DNA of 64,000 bases from Candidatus Nyctobacter psychrophilus (GTDB lineage Bacteria; Vulcanimicrobiota; Vulcanimicrobiia; Vulcanimicrobiales; Vulcanimicrobiaceae), in contig JACRTY010000049.1 in assembly GCA_014305025.1 (NCBI GenBank), forward strand, positions 124,001 to 188,000. Direction: 5' to 3'. The position numbers and the translations under genes were made by a program. Under the pieces are notes generated by a model. That model was not told where the DNA came from and did no database searches. It saw nothing but the letters and a program-made list of their open reading frames with translations. Below are positions 1-8,854 of this stretch, one piece after another. Numbering within the stretch: the first letter of the stretch is position 1; the number at the start of each line of letters is the position of its first letter.

Positions 1-414
1 CGCGTCGGCGATTGCGCGGGTGCGCAAGGCATCATAGTAGAGGCCGACCGTGCGCACGCGTTCGGTGCGCAGCGCGGTTGCAAAATCCGCACGCGAGGCG
101 CTCATCAACAGGACGTTCTGGCGCACCGTCGGTCCATAGTTGAGGAAGTCCGTGATGTTGGTCTGCAGCCCCACGGTCAACGTGCGCGCGATGACATCGG
201 GACCCGGCGGATTCCCTTGCGGCGCCTGAGCGTATGCCGTCGACAACGACGGGCTGATCAGGTTGCGCGCAACGCCCAGCGCGGCGGCGCTCTGCGCGAC
301 GCGCGCGCTTGCCGCGACGACGTCGGGCGAGTTGTCCACGGCGCGATGCAGCGCTTCGTCGAGCGGGAAATTCGCAAACGACAGTGCGGCTGCAACGAAC
401 ATCGTTGCGATCAC
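1..414 (-). CDS. TolC-like outer membrane efflux protein (partial, N-terminal 138 codons)
   Basis: The reading frame runs off the left edge, so only the N-terminus is visible. It starts at a GTG whose last two bases lie in the TGA of the RND pump gene (GTGA overlap), implying translational coupling. The first 15 residues are hydrophobic (IATMFVAAALSF), consistent with a signal peptide. Then comes LDEALHRAVDNSPDVVAA, the typical opening of the outer membrane efflux (OEP/TolC) family, followed by an alanine-rich helix. In this family the trimer forms the outer-membrane channel of a tripartite pump. Operon position directly after the RND gene supports this. No membrane fusion protein gene is seen here; it may lie beyond the edge. 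Confidence 0.8.
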   Translation of the reverse strand, partial: MIATMFVAAALSFANFPLDEALHRAVDNSPDVVAASARVAQSAAALGVARNLISPSLSTAYAQAPQGNPPGPDVIARTLTVGLQTNITDFLNYGPTVRQNVLLMSASRADFATALRTERVRTVGLYYDALRTRAIADA

Positions 415-3400
415 GAAGCGGTCCGAATCAGCGGTTCCCGCGAGCGAAGGCGTTCGGTAACGATCGGCGCCGGACGATCTTTGCCGGCAAAGGCGGCGTA
501 GAGCACCGGGATGACGATCAACGTAAAGATCGTCGCGGTGGACAAGCCGCCGATCACCGCGATAGCGAGCGGCTTTTCCATCTCTGCGCCTTGCCCGATG
601 CCGAGGGCGAGTGGAAAGAGGCCGCCAATGGCGGCCAGCGTCGTCATCACGATCGGCCGCAGGCGCGCTTTGCCTGCCGCGACCAGCGACGCATCGACGC
701 TTTCGCCGGCGCTGCGGTTTTTGTTCGCGACGTCGATCAGCAGGATGCCGTTCTTGACCACGACGCCGACGAGCAACAGCAAGCCCATGAACGACGACAC
801 GTTGAAGGCCGTGCCCGTCAACAGCAGGCCGAGCGCAACGCCGATCAGCGCGAGCGGAATCGCGGTCAGGATCACCAGCGGCAGGCGGTAGGAGCGGAAC
901 GTGGCGAGCATCACCGCAAAGACGAGCGCGATTGCGATCGCGATGACGCCGAAAAACTCGCTGAACGATTGCTTCTGCGTTGCCGCTTGACCGCCGATCT
1001 CGGTCGTGTATCCCGGTGGAAGCGGGATCGTGGCGAGCACGCGATTGATTCCCGCGGTGACGGTGGACAGGTTCGGGCCGGAGATGTTGGCCGTCACGCG
1101 CACGAGCGGCTGACCGTTCTCGGCCTTGAGGTCGCTGGCGAGACGCACCGGAATGACGGCCGCGAGTTGTCCGAGTGCCGTCGTCTGTCCTTTGGCGAAC
1201 AGCGGCAACGAGCCGATGTTGGTGGGCGTGGTCGCGGCCGCATCGGCGAGTTGGACGCGCACCGGAACGAGTCGGTTCGTCCCGGGGATTGAAGTGGCCA
1301 CGGTGCCCAGTGATTGGGCGGAGAGCGCGTCGCCGATATCGGTCGCCGTCAAACCGAGCGCCGCTAACTGGCCGCCGCGTGTCGCAATGCGCAGCGAAGG
1401 ACTGTTATAGATGATCCCGTTTGTTGCGTCGACCACCCCGGGCACGCTCGATATCTTGCCCGCAACTTTGGTCGCAAGCGCAATGAGCGTGTTCTGATCG
1501 CTCCCGCGAATCGATATCTCGATCGGCGAGGGAACGCCGGACAGATCGTTGATCGCATCCTCTAGAATCTGATGAAAATCCAACGTCGCCGACGGAATGG
1601 CCGCGTGGAGCCGTTGCCGTAGCCGGTCGCTGACGACGGGATAGGAGGCGCGTTTCGACTGATCGACCAGGCGCACGCGCAGGAGTCCCGAGCTGACCTG
1701 CGTCGGCGAATAGCCGTTGGAATCGATGCCCGTCAGTCGTCCGACCGACGCGACGGCAGGGTCCGCTTTTACGATGCGCTCCATGCGCGTCGCCGCGGCG
1801 TCACTGGCCGCGAGCGTCGTGCCGGTCGGCATCACATACGCGGCTTCGAATTGACCCTCGTCCATCGTCGGAAGAAAACCGCTCGGAAGGCTGCGCAGGA
1901 TGAGAACGGTAGCGACGAGGACGAGCGCCGAGCCGGCGTACACGACGAGCCGGTGTGTCAGCGCCCAGCGCAGCAACGGATCGTACCGGGCAAGCAACGT
2001 TCCAACGAAATCCCGCTTGGGTTCATGCGGCTCCCCGCGGAGCAAAAAACGAGCCAGGATCGGAGCGACAAAAAGGGCGAGGCAGAGCGAAACGATCAGA
2101 GCAGCCGAAAGCGTGAAGGCCAGTGCGCGGAAGAAGTAACCCGCCACGCCGCTCAAGAGTCCAAGCGGCATGAAAACCACCACGGTAGCGCTTGTCCCGG
2201 CGAACATTGCCGTGCCGATCTGCGACATCGATTCGGCGATCACTTCGTGCTTCGGGGAGCCGGGCCGTTCGAGCATGTTGCGCGCGATGTTTTCGATGAC
2301 GACGATCGCATCGTCGATGATCAGTCCGACCGCGACCGCGAGTCCCCCGACGCTCATCAAGTTGAGCGTCTGACCGGTCTGGTCGAGCGCGAAGATCGCA
2401 ATCGCCATCGCGATCGGAATGACGGCTGCGGCGACCAGCGTGAGCCGAAGGTTGCGCAGAAAGATGAAGATGACCACGATGGCGAGCGCTGCGCCAAGCA
2501 CGATCGCATCGCGCAGCGCACTCTGTGATGCTATGATCAACGTCGTCTGATCCCAGAAGCGCGTCACCTTGACGTTGCGCGGCAAGTGCGGCAGTTCGGC
2601 CTCGAAGCGTGCGCGGAACTCGGCCGCCATTTTTACCGTATCGGCGCCCGGAAGCCCGTACGCGTTGACGATGACGGCGTGCCGGCCGTCGACGGAGGCC
2701 TGGTCAGTGACGGGCGAAACGCCCGGCTTGATGGTGCCCAGAGCTGAGAGCGGAACGCTGCCGCCGTTGTGGGTCGGCACGATGACGTTGCCGAGTTCCG
2801 AAGCGGTGCGCAGTGAGGAGTCGAGCACGATGGCGTAGCGCTGATAGTACTGTTGCGCAACCCCAACGGCTTGCACCGAACTGACGTCGGCGAGCGCTTT
2901 GTTTACGTCGGACGCGCCCACACCTTGAGCCGATAGCGCCGCGGGATCGAGCATGACGTGATATTCGACCGTCGGGCCACCGGTAACGAGGATTCGTCCG
3001 AGGCCGGCGGTGCCGTACAGTTTGGGGACGATCTGATATTCCGCGAGTTGCCGCAGAACCGCTTGCGAGAGATCGGGAGAGGTCAACGCGTACGAGAGCA
3101 CCGGCTCGCTGTTGGGATTGATGATGACCGAGAAGATATTGGTCGCCGCAGGCACGGCCGACCGCGTCTGGGAGATCGCCGCATCGACGTATTGGAGGTC
3201 GCTGCGCGGGTCGGTATGCGGGGAGAACTCGACGACGAGTTCGGCCGAGCCTTGCGTCGAGGTCGTGTTTACTTTTGTGACGGACGGTAGAGCTTGGAAC
3301 GCCTGTTCGAGCGGTCGGGTTACCGCGACGCGGACTTGATCGGGCGGCAGATCCCCGGCCTCGGCTACGACATCGATGCGCGAAAAGCTCATCGTCGGGA

Positions 3401-3509
3401 AGATGCTCTGCGGCGTGATGAGGTACGCGCGCACGCCCAGCAGCGCCAGGACGATGACGGCGAAGATGATGACCTTATCGTTACGCAGGGCGAAGTCCGC
3501 GAGTCTCAC
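411..3509 (-). CDS. RND-family multidrug efflux transporter (AcrB/MexB type)
   Basis: Inner-membrane proton-driven efflux pump subunit of 1032 aa, about the usual AcrB length. The N-terminus (RLADFALRNDKVIIFAVIVLALLG) is the cytosolic stub plus first membrane helix. Two halves each carry a large periplasmic loop and a membrane bundle. The helix near residue 400 reads VGLIIDDAIVVIENI, with the paired aspartates used for proton relay in HAE-type pumps. A second bundle near the C-terminus has GVVVKNGILLIDVA. The start is a GTG. It lies 52 bp downstream of a histidine kinase gene and overlaps the TolC-like gene, so a regulated pump operon RR-HK-RND-OMP is likely. The substrate cannot be told from sequence. 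Confidence 0.93.
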   Translation of the reverse strand: MRLADFALRNDKVIIFAVIVLALLGVRAYLITPQSIFPTMSFSRIDVVAEAGDLPPDQVRVAVTRPLEQAFQALPSVTKVNTTSTQGSAELVVEFSPHTDPRSDLQYVDAAISQTRSAVPAATNIFSVIINPNSEPVLSYALTSPDLSQAVLRQLAEYQIVPKLYGTAGLGRILVTGGPTVEYHVMLDPAALSAQGVGASDVNKALADVSSVQAVGVAQQYYQRYAIVLDSSLRTASELGNVIVPTHNGGSVPLSALGTIKPGVSPVTDQASVDGRHAVIVNAYGLPGADTVKMAAEFRARFEAELPHLPRNVKVTRFWDQTTLIIASQSALRDAIVLGAALAIVVIFIFLRNLRLTLVAAAVIPIAMAIAIFALDQTGQTLNLMSVGGLAVAVGLIIDDAIVVIENIARNMLERPGSPKHEVIAESMSQIGTAMFAGTSATVVVFMPLGLLSGVAGYFFRALAFTLSAALIVSLCLALFVAPILARFLLRGEPHEPKRDFVGTLLARYDPLLRWALTHRLVVYAGSALVLVATVLILRSLPSGFLPTMDEGQFEAAYVMPTGTTLAASDAAATRMERIVKADPAVASVGRLTGIDSNGYSPTQVSSGLLRVRLVDQSKRASYPVVSDRLRQRLHAAIPSATLDFHQILEDAINDLSGVPSPIEISIRGSDQNTLIALATKVAGKISSVPGVVDATNGIIYNSPSLRIATRGGQLAALGLTATDIGDALSAQSLGTVATSIPGTNRLVPVRVQLADAAATTPTNIGSLPLFAKGQTTALGQLAAVIPVRLASDLKAENGQPLVRVTANISGPNLSTVTAGINRVLATIPLPPGYTTEIGGQAATQKQSFSEFFGVIAIAIALVFAVMLATFRSYRLPLVILTAIPLALIGVALGLLLTGTAFNVSSFMGLLLLVGVVVKNGILLIDVANKNRSAGESVDASLVAAGKARLRPIVMTTLAAIGGLFPLALGIGQGAEMEKPLAIAVIGGLSTATIFTLIVIPVLYAAFAGKDRPAPIVTERLRSREPLIRTAS

Positions 3510-3561
3510 GCGTCGGCAATCGTACTATGGACTGGTTGCGATTTCGTGAAGGTGCTCCAGT

Positions 3562-4794
3562 TCAGCGCAGCTGCGGGCGTGGGGGCTGAGCCGGAAGCCA
3601 GACTGCAAACTCGCTGCCACGTCCGGGAGTACTGCGCGCATTGACCTCGCCGCCGTGGCGCCGCACGAGCGCGCGCACGATCGCCAGACCCAGTCCGCTG
3701 CCGGTGTCTTGGCGGCGCACGGGATCGCCGCGCCAAAACCGCTCGAAGATCTTGGCAAGGTCTTCGCCGGGAATCCCGACTCCGGTATCCCGAACCCGCA
3801 CCGCGAACCCGCCGCGTTCGGGAGTGCAGCGCACGTCGACCTGGCCGCCCGCAGGCGTGAAGCGGATCGCGTTGTCGATCAGGTTGCCCAGAATGCGATC
3901 GATCTCGGAAGGATCGCCGTAGACGCGTGCTCGGCCGCAGGGCTGGGATTGCAAGGCGACGCCTTTGTGCGTCGCCAACGCGCGGCGCGCCTCGGCAGCC
4001 TTGGCGATGCGTTCGTCGAGATCGACGGCGAAGAGTTCGCGTTCAAGCGGCGTTTCGGCGCGCGCGATCAGCAGCAGGTCCTCGACGGTCCGCGTCATGT
4101 CGCGCGCCGTCGCGCCGATCGTGTCCAGCCGGTGCCGGTGAGCTTCGGGTAACGCCGAGCCGTCACGCAGGCTTGCATCGGCATTGCTGCGCAGCGCCGT
4201 TAGCGGGCCACGTAGTTCGTGCGCGGCATCGGCGGTAAAATCGCGCAAGGTGCGCATCGATGCGACGATGCGCACGATCGCACGCGACGCGAGATAGCGG
4301 CCTCCGAAGCTGGCGGCGATCAGCGCAATCAGAAGGCCGATGCCGAGCCCGAGGTCGTCGCGCGCCAGGCTATGGGCATCGCGCGCCGTTACGACGGCGA
4401 CTCTGACGTAGCCGTGCGCGCTGGGGACATCGCGCGACCAGAAGCGCGCGGTGTGCCGCTCCGCTCCGGCGACAGGGGAGCGTTCGAGGTCCGGCAGCGT
4501 CCCCGCGTGTGCCAACAGTCGCCCCGACGGCGAATACCATGCAGCGCCCTCGAGGTGCGAATCGCTCAATTCCGGTCCGTCGGTATCGATGTGCAGTTGG
4601 CCGTCGTGCATGTCGTACGCCGCCAGAGCTTGCGCGCTCAGGACATCCAGCCGCACTCGTTCTTCGTGCCGAAAATCGAGCGTAAACGCGAGGTGGACGG
4701 CGACGGCGAAGGTGACGAGCACGATCGCAAACGCAGTGAGGTACGCGAGATTGAGGCGGCGCTCGAGTTCGCGCGCGTCCTGGGAAACGCTCAC
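3562..4794 (-). CDS. Sensor histidine kinase of the pump operon
   Basis: 410 aa. An N-terminal membrane helix (around 16-38), a periplasmic region of about 110 residues and a second helix (around 148-168) precede the kinase core. The H-box reads AAHELRGPLTAL with the phospho-accepting His. The ATPase part has an N-box (NLIDNAIRFTP), G1 (DTGVGIPGEDLAKIFERFW) and G2 (GSGLGLAIVRAL). It overlaps the response regulator gene by 4 bp (ATGA), so the two are co-translated partners. It probably senses an envelope signal and controls the RND pump directly downstream; that link is inference from position. Confidence 0.93.
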   Translation of the reverse strand: MSVSQDARELERRLNLAYLTAFAIVLVTFAVAVHLAFTLDFRHEERVRLDVLSAQALAAYDMHDGQLHIDTDGPELSDSHLEGAAWYSPSGRLLAHAGTLPDLERSPVAGAERHTARFWSRDVPSAHGYVRVAVVTARDAHSLARDDLGLGIGLLIALIAASFGGRYLASRAIVRIVASMRTLRDFTADAAHELRGPLTALRSNADASLRDGSALPEAHRHRLDTIGATARDMTRTVEDLLLIARAETPLERELFAVDLDERIAKAAEARRALATHKGVALQSQPCGRARVYGDPSEIDRILGNLIDNAIRFTPAGGQVDVRCTPERGGFAVRVRDTGVGIPGEDLAKIFERFWRGDPVRRQDTGSGLGLAIVRALVRRHGGEVNARSTPGRGSEFAVWLPAQPPRPQLR

Positions 4795-5474
4795 GGCGGT
4801 TCGGCGAGGCGATAACCGTTGCCGTAGAGCGTCTCGATCGGATCGTACGCGCAGCCCCCTGCTCGTATCTTACGCCGGAGGTTGGCAACGTGCGTCTTGA
4901 TCGATTCGTCGGCAGCCGAGCGGTCGAGCGAAGCGACCTTTTCGAAGAGCATCGTGCGTGAGAAGACCCGCAGCGGTTCGCGCATCAACGTTTCCAGGAG
5001 CGCGAATTCCGTCGGCGTCAGCGCCACCGGGCGTTCTCCGCACCGCACCCGCAGCTCGGTCGGATCCAAAGAGAGCGCACCGCTGCGCAGGACGGCATCG
5101 CGCCGCGCGAATTGACGACGGCCGAGCGCTCGCAACCGCGCTCCCAACTCGGCGAGATCGAACGGTTTGATCAGATAGTCGTCGGCTCCGGCATCGAGCC
5201 CGGCGACTTTATCTTCGGTCGTGTCGCGCGCGGTCAGCATCAGGATCATCGCATCCGCGCGCTCTCGGCGAAGCTGGCGGCAGACCTCGATACCGCTTAT
5301 CTCCGGCAACATGACGTCGAGCAGAATGACGTCGTAAACGCCGGTTCGCGCGTAGGCCAGACCGCTCGGGCCGTCGGGCGCGACGTCGACGGTATGCCGT
5401 TGCCGCCGCAGATCGTCCGCCACCGGAGCAGCGATCCGTTCGTCATCTTCAACGATCAGGATCCGCACGCCCAC
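4791..5474 (-). CDS. OmpR/PhoB-family response regulator
   Basis: 227 aa. The receiver domain (about 1-115) carries the acidic pocket (EDDE), the phospho-acceptor in VILLDVMLPEISG and the conserved Lys in LIKPFD. The C-terminal winged helix (about 130-225) includes LTPTEFALLETLMREPLRVFS and the wing ETLYGNGYRL. It is the first gene of the RR-HK-RND-TolC run and overlaps the kinase gene by 4 bp. The upstream amidohydrolase gene is on the same strand 48 bp away, so a promoter may sit in that gap. Confidence 0.94.
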   Translation of the reverse strand: MGVRILIVEDDERIAAPVADDLRRQRHTVDVAPDGPSGLAYARTGVYDVILLDVMLPEISGIEVCRQLRRERADAMILMLTARDTTEDKVAGLDAGADDYLIKPFDLAELGARLRALGRRQFARRDAVLRSGALSLDPTELRVRCGERPVALTPTEFALLETLMREPLRVFSRTMLFEKVASLDRSAADESIKTHVANLRRKIRAGGCAYDPIETLYGNGYRLAEPP

Positions 5475-5522
5475 GCGGTTCGTGATTACGTGGGGTCGGC
5501 CTTCGTGAGCCGCAGTTTCGGA

Positions 5523-7043
5523 CTACGCTGGATACACGCGCTCGCCATTCGCCCACGTTTGCGCGACGCGCGCCTCGGCAAACGATCCATCGCTTGGCGC
5601 GTCGCGGTCGAGAACGACGAAATCCGCATCGTAACCCGGCGCGAGGACGCCGGCGTGTGACTCTGCGTGTCCCAGACGGGCAGCATCGTAGGTATACATC
5701 GTGAGCGCTTGAAGCGGCGCCAGACGTTCGCTTGCGGTGTGGTGTGCGCAAGCGGCTGCCATTCCCGCTAGCGGCGAAAGCCGGCACACCGGGCTGTCGT
5801 CGCCGCCGCAGACGGTGGCGCCCGCTCGCACGGCGCTTCCCAGCGCGTTCATCGCTCGCATTCGCTGCGGACCGAGACGCGCCTCATACATGCCGCCGTC
5901 ACCACCCCAGTCCGCATCGAATTGCGGCTGCATCGAAAGATAGATGCCCAGGCGTGCGCAACGTGCGATCTGCTCTCGGGTCGCGATCTCGAAGTGTTCG
6001 ATGAAGTGACGGTTGCGCGGGCTCGCCTTCCCGTCCAGGACCTGCTCCCAGGTCGCCAGGCACTGCTCGATCGCACGATCGCCGATGGCATGCACGCCGG
6101 CCGACACGCCCAGGCGTTCGGCCTGGCTGAAATACGCGGCAACGTCGGCATCATCGAGAGCGAGCCGGCCAATCGGTGTTGCGCCGTCGCCGAATGGAGC
6201 GCTGCAGTAGGGCGTCGTCACGGCGGCCGTTCCGCTGCCGATCGAGCCGTCCAAGAACACGTCGCCGCCAATGTACGGCAAGCCGAAGGAGCGCGCCAGC
6301 GCCGGATCCCGCTCGCAAATCTTAGGGTAAATCTTCAACCCGGGCAGCGAGCGCAGCGCGTCTATCTCAGCCGCGTACGCATCGCGTCCGTCGAAGCCCA
6401 GCAGCTGCGCGTGGAGATGCACGGCGCCTTCTCGCAGTGCAAGTTCGCCCGCGCGACGCTCAGCCGCCCGGCGCTCGGCGATGGGGAGTTGCGCGAAGAA
6501 GCGCGACTGGGCGAGCCAGTTGGCCTCGAGAAACAGGCGTCCGGTCGGCGTGCCGGCGGCATCACGCTCCAACCCAGGCAATTGTGCATCAAGCCCAAGA
6601 TGCGCAAGCGTTTTCCGATTGACCAGACACGAGTGTCCGTCCACGCGCACGCACATCGCGAAGGCCTCGGGTAGATGCACGTCGAGCGGTGAGGCGCCGG
6701 CACTCGCGCCGTCGACCCAGCGCGACTCATCGTATCCGCCCGCGACGACGAAGCGTTCGCGTGGTAACGCGCCGATGCGAGCTTCGAACTCCGCTGCGCT
6801 GCGCACCCTCCCGAGGTCGCGCGCCCCGGCCATGTAGCCGGTATCGGTCAGATGCACGTGGCAATCGGCGAACGCCGGAACCACGCAAGCGCCCTCCAGA
6901 TCGATGCGTTCGACGCCCACACCGGCCAGTGATTCATCGAATCCGCCGAATCGCGCCCCGTCAACGAGAAGTGCCTTTTGCACCGTATAGGTGCGGCTGA
7001 GGGCGTCGAACGCGTACGCGCGGCAGTTCACGAACAGCTTCAC
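5523..7043 (-). CDS. YtcJ-like amidohydrolase
   Basis: 506 aa, normal for the YtcJ/amidohydrolase-3 family of metal-dependent hydrolases, whose natural substrates are mostly unknown. Metal-ligand motifs are visible: the HxH of FADCHVHLTD after the first strand, an HFIEHFE segment, GVHAIGDRAIE, and the late Asp in CGGDDSPVCRLSP. The C-terminus has the usual closing strand (GYDADFVVLDRD). No signal peptide is seen, so it is cytosolic. The start is a GTG preceded by GAAGG at 7 nt spacing, with that ribosome-binding site lying in a small hairpin (7047-7062). A terminator-like hairpin separates it from the upstream gene. Confidence 0.9.
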   Translation of the reverse strand: MKLFVNCRAYAFDALSRTYTVQKALLVDGARFGGFDESLAGVGVERIDLEGACVVPAFADCHVHLTDTGYMAGARDLGRVRSAAEFEARIGALPRERFVVAGGYDESRWVDGASAGASPLDVHLPEAFAMCVRVDGHSCLVNRKTLAHLGLDAQLPGLERDAAGTPTGRLFLEANWLAQSRFFAQLPIAERRAAERRAGELALREGAVHLHAQLLGFDGRDAYAAEIDALRSLPGLKIYPKICERDPALARSFGLPYIGGDVFLDGSIGSGTAAVTTPYCSAPFGDGATPIGRLALDDADVAAYFSQAERLGVSAGVHAIGDRAIEQCLATWEQVLDGKASPRNRHFIEHFEIATREQIARCARLGIYLSMQPQFDADWGGDGGMYEARLGPQRMRAMNALGSAVRAGATVCGGDDSPVCRLSPLAGMAAACAHHTASERLAPLQALTMYTYDAARLGHAESHAGVLAPGYDADFVVLDRDAPSDGSFAEARVAQTWANGERVYPA

Positions 7044-7046
7044 GAC

Positions 7047-7062
7047 ACGACCTTCGGGTCGT
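7047..7062 (-). promoter_or_regulatory. Hairpin enclosing the ribosome-binding site of the amidohydrolase gene
   Basis: In the minus-strand transcript ACGACC-CGAA-GGTCGT forms a perfect 6 bp stem with a 4 nt loop. The GAAGG that best matches a Shine-Dalgarno site for the GTG at 7043 overlaps the loop and the 3' arm, so folding would hide it. Whether this is regulatory is inference. Confidence 0.45.
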
Positions 7063-7086
7063 ACTGGCGTGAACCCGCGCGAGAAG

Positions 7087-7114
7087 GAACGACCCGCAAA
7101 CCAGCGGGTCGTTC
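7087..7114 (-). terminator. Terminator-like hairpin after the small secreted protein gene
   Basis: A perfect 11 bp inverted repeat (GAACGACCCGC / GCGGGTCGTTC) with a 6 nt loop lies 18 bp past the stop at 7133 and before the amidohydrolase start. The minus-strand continuation is TTCTC, a weak U-tract only. It fits a rho-independent or stabilising 3' hairpin. Confidence 0.65.
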
Positions 7115-7132
7115 GTAAACCGTGGGAGTCTC

Positions 7133-7387
7133 TTACCTCCGGCCGCCGCGGTCCTGATCGGAGCGCATGGCCATGTTGACGTCGTTGATGGCTTCGTTGA
7201 TTTCGCCGATTGCTTTGACGCGATAACCGTGGAAATCATGGGAACCCTTGTTCAGGTCGGCGCGGGCCGCCATCAGATTGTTCAGCCCTGCACGAAGCTC
7301 CGGATGGCTCTCGAAGGCAATGGTCGGCACGGCGGCGCCGACAAGAAATGCGCTCGCTGCGATGGCGGTGATGGCGCGGTTGTTCAT
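7133..7387 (-). CDS. Small secreted protein of unknown function (84 aa)
   Basis: The ATG at 7387 has a good ribosome-binding site (AAAGGATTCTCC). The first 24 residues form a clear signal peptide (RAITAIAASAFLVGAAVPTIA). The mature part is one helical stretch with regular Asn/Ala spacing (LRAGLNNLMAARADLNKG, then EINEAINDVNMAM), suggesting a short helical hairpin or coiled coil, and an Arg/Gly-rich tail. A repeated hydrophobic/Asn pattern is the main visible feature. Probably periplasmic. It is followed by a hairpin terminator, so it is likely a monocistronic unit. Confidence 0.72.
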   Translation of the reverse strand: MNNRAITAIAASAFLVGAAVPTIAFESHPELRAGLNNLMAARADLNKGSHDFHGYRVKAIGEINEAINDVNMAMRSDQDRGGRR

Positions 7388-7563
7388 GGAGAATCCTTTC
7401 GCGGTAAGAAGCGTAGATAAAGACGATGTAACGGAACTGTACGTAAAACGACCGCTGGTGCGCGCCGGTTCCATCTCGTGCGCCGCGACGCCGTCGCGTT
7501 TCACCGGCATGTGCCGCACGATGGCGGAATAGGAACGAAACGCCCGTCGTGCTCCAGGGTTCG

Positions 7564-8085
7564 CTACGAGGGGCGGCGCCGAACGAGTCTGCTTTCGAAG
7601 GTGATGAGCCGTCGCCGGAGCGACGCCGCGGAAGCGCCCTTGAGGCGACCGTCTGCGCCGACGACGCGATGGGCCGGGATGAAAAGCGCGAGCGGCGTGC
7701 GGGCCAGTGCACGCGCGACGCCGCGATAGGCCCTCGGGCGCCCGATGGCGCGGGCGACGTCGGCGTAGGAGATCAGCGTGCCGGTCCGAAGTTGCGCGAC
7801 CGCGCTCCAAACCGCGACTTCAAACGGTGTGCCGGTGAGACGAAGCGGCACGTCGAAGCGTTCCAGACGGCCCGCGAAGTAAGCACGAAGCTGACGGACC
7901 GCTTCACCCAGGAGCGCCTCGTCGCCGCGCTTCGCCACGTCGCGCGTTGGTGCGCGGGTCCAACGGCTGGCAACGATACCCTGCGTATCGCATGCGACGT
8001 AGAGGCGGGCTCCGAAGGGGCTCCCAACGACGGCTGATTCTTCATCCCGGTCGCGGAGTGCGTCAGCGATGCGATGGCTCCACAT
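7564..8085 (-). CDS. Alkyltransferase-like (ATL) protein with Ala at the MGMT active site
   Basis: 173 aa from the ATG at 8085, which overlaps the end of the DUF72 gene by 23 bp. The C-terminal half is the O6-alkylguanine-DNA alkyltransferase fold: TPFEVAVWSAVAQLRTGTLISYADVARAIGRP, then the recognition helix and IPAHRVVGADGRLKG. In true repair enzymes the motif is PCHRV; here residue 138 is Ala (codon GCC at 7672-7674), so no alkyl group can be accepted. ATL proteins, which bind O6-alkylguanine and flag it for nucleotide excision repair, classically have Trp there; Ala variants are, from memory, also known (Thermus). The family Asn-Pro before the motif is Thr-Pro here. The role as a lesion sensor is inferred. 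Confidence 0.82.
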   Translation of the reverse strand: MWSHRIADALRDRDEESAVVGSPFGARLYVACDTQGIVASRWTRAPTRDVAKRGDEALLGEAVRQLRAYFAGRLERFDVPLRLTGTPFEVAVWSAVAQLRTGTLISYADVARAIGRPRAYRGVARALARTPLALFIPAHRVVGADGRLKGASAASLRRRLITFESRLVRRRPS

Positions 8086-8854
8086 CGTGGCGCAGACTAC
8101 CTGCCCCGGCGCACACTCCCGTTGCTTCGGCCCCGAGCAGCCCCTGCAGCACGGCCGCGTCGTGCGGCGCCGCCGCGGCGGTGTCATTGTTGAAGTACAC
8201 GAAGACGTTCTCGGCCAGGCTTTCGATCCGGCGCAGCCGCACCGCCCAACGCCGCAGCGTGCGCCGCGGATACGAGCCGGCATACATTGCGTGGTAGCCG
8301 TGCAGCCGAACGTACGCCAGATCGGAGGCGGTTACGATGTCGCGCATCCGGAAACCGGGATAGTCGTGCAGACACAACGCGACGTTGCGCTCGCGCAATA
8401 GCGCGTAAACCGGCTCCACGAGCCACGAGCGTTCGCGAAATTCGGCGACATAACGGTGTTGCGGCGGAAGCTTGTCGAGAAAGGCGTTAAGATGGCGATC
8501 GTTCCGCTCCAAGTAGGGCGGGAACTGGATCAACAGTTGCGCGACCCGGCCCGCCGTAAAGCAAGCGACTCGCTGCATGTAGTTGTCGATGAAGCGGTCC
8601 ACGCGTACCGGGAGCGTTTTGCGATGCGTGATCAATCGGCTCAGTTTGAGCGTATAGAGGAAATCGTCGGGAACGGTCGCGCACCACTGTTGGATGTGGG
8701 ATTCTTTGGGCAGCCGGTATGCCGTGGCGTTGAGCTCGACCGTGTCGAAGCGGCTCGCGTAATATGCCAGCCACCGCTTCTGCGCTAGTCCTTGCGGATA
8801 AAAACGCGTGCGCCAATCGCCGTACACCCACCCGCTGGTTCCAACGCGAATCAA
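8063..8854 (-). CDS. DUF72 (YecE-like) TIM-barrel protein
   Basis: 263 aa. It opens with RVGTSGWVYGDWRTRFYP, the hallmark of DUF72, and contains the family blocks YASRFDTVELNATAYRLP, LIQFPPYLERN and the C-terminal VFVYFNNDTAAAAPHDA. No catalytic function is established for this family. It overlaps the flavin-binding protein gene upstream by 4 bp and the ATL gene downstream by 23 bp, so the three probably form one transcript. A link to alkylation damage response is possible only by position. Confidence 0.88.
   Translation of the reverse strand: MIRVGTSGWVYGDWRTRFYPQGLAQKRWLAYYASRFDTVELNATAYRLPKESHIQQWCATVPDDFLYTLKLSRLITHRKTLPVRVDRFIDNYMQRVACFTAGRVAQLLIQFPPYLERNDRHLNAFLDKLPPQHRYVAEFRERSWLVEPVYALLRERNVALCLHDYPGFRMRDIVTASDLAYVRLHGYHAMYAGSYPRRTLRRWAVRLRRIESLAENVFVYFNNDTAAAAPHDAAVLQGLLGAEATGVCAGAGSLRHDVEPSHR

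Noticed and set aside
309-1292. Long plus-strand open frame, Arg/Asp/Glu-rich
   Set aside because: It is antisense to the RND pump gene, whose minus-strand product matches a known family over its whole length. Its own composition is that of a reverse-complement shadow.
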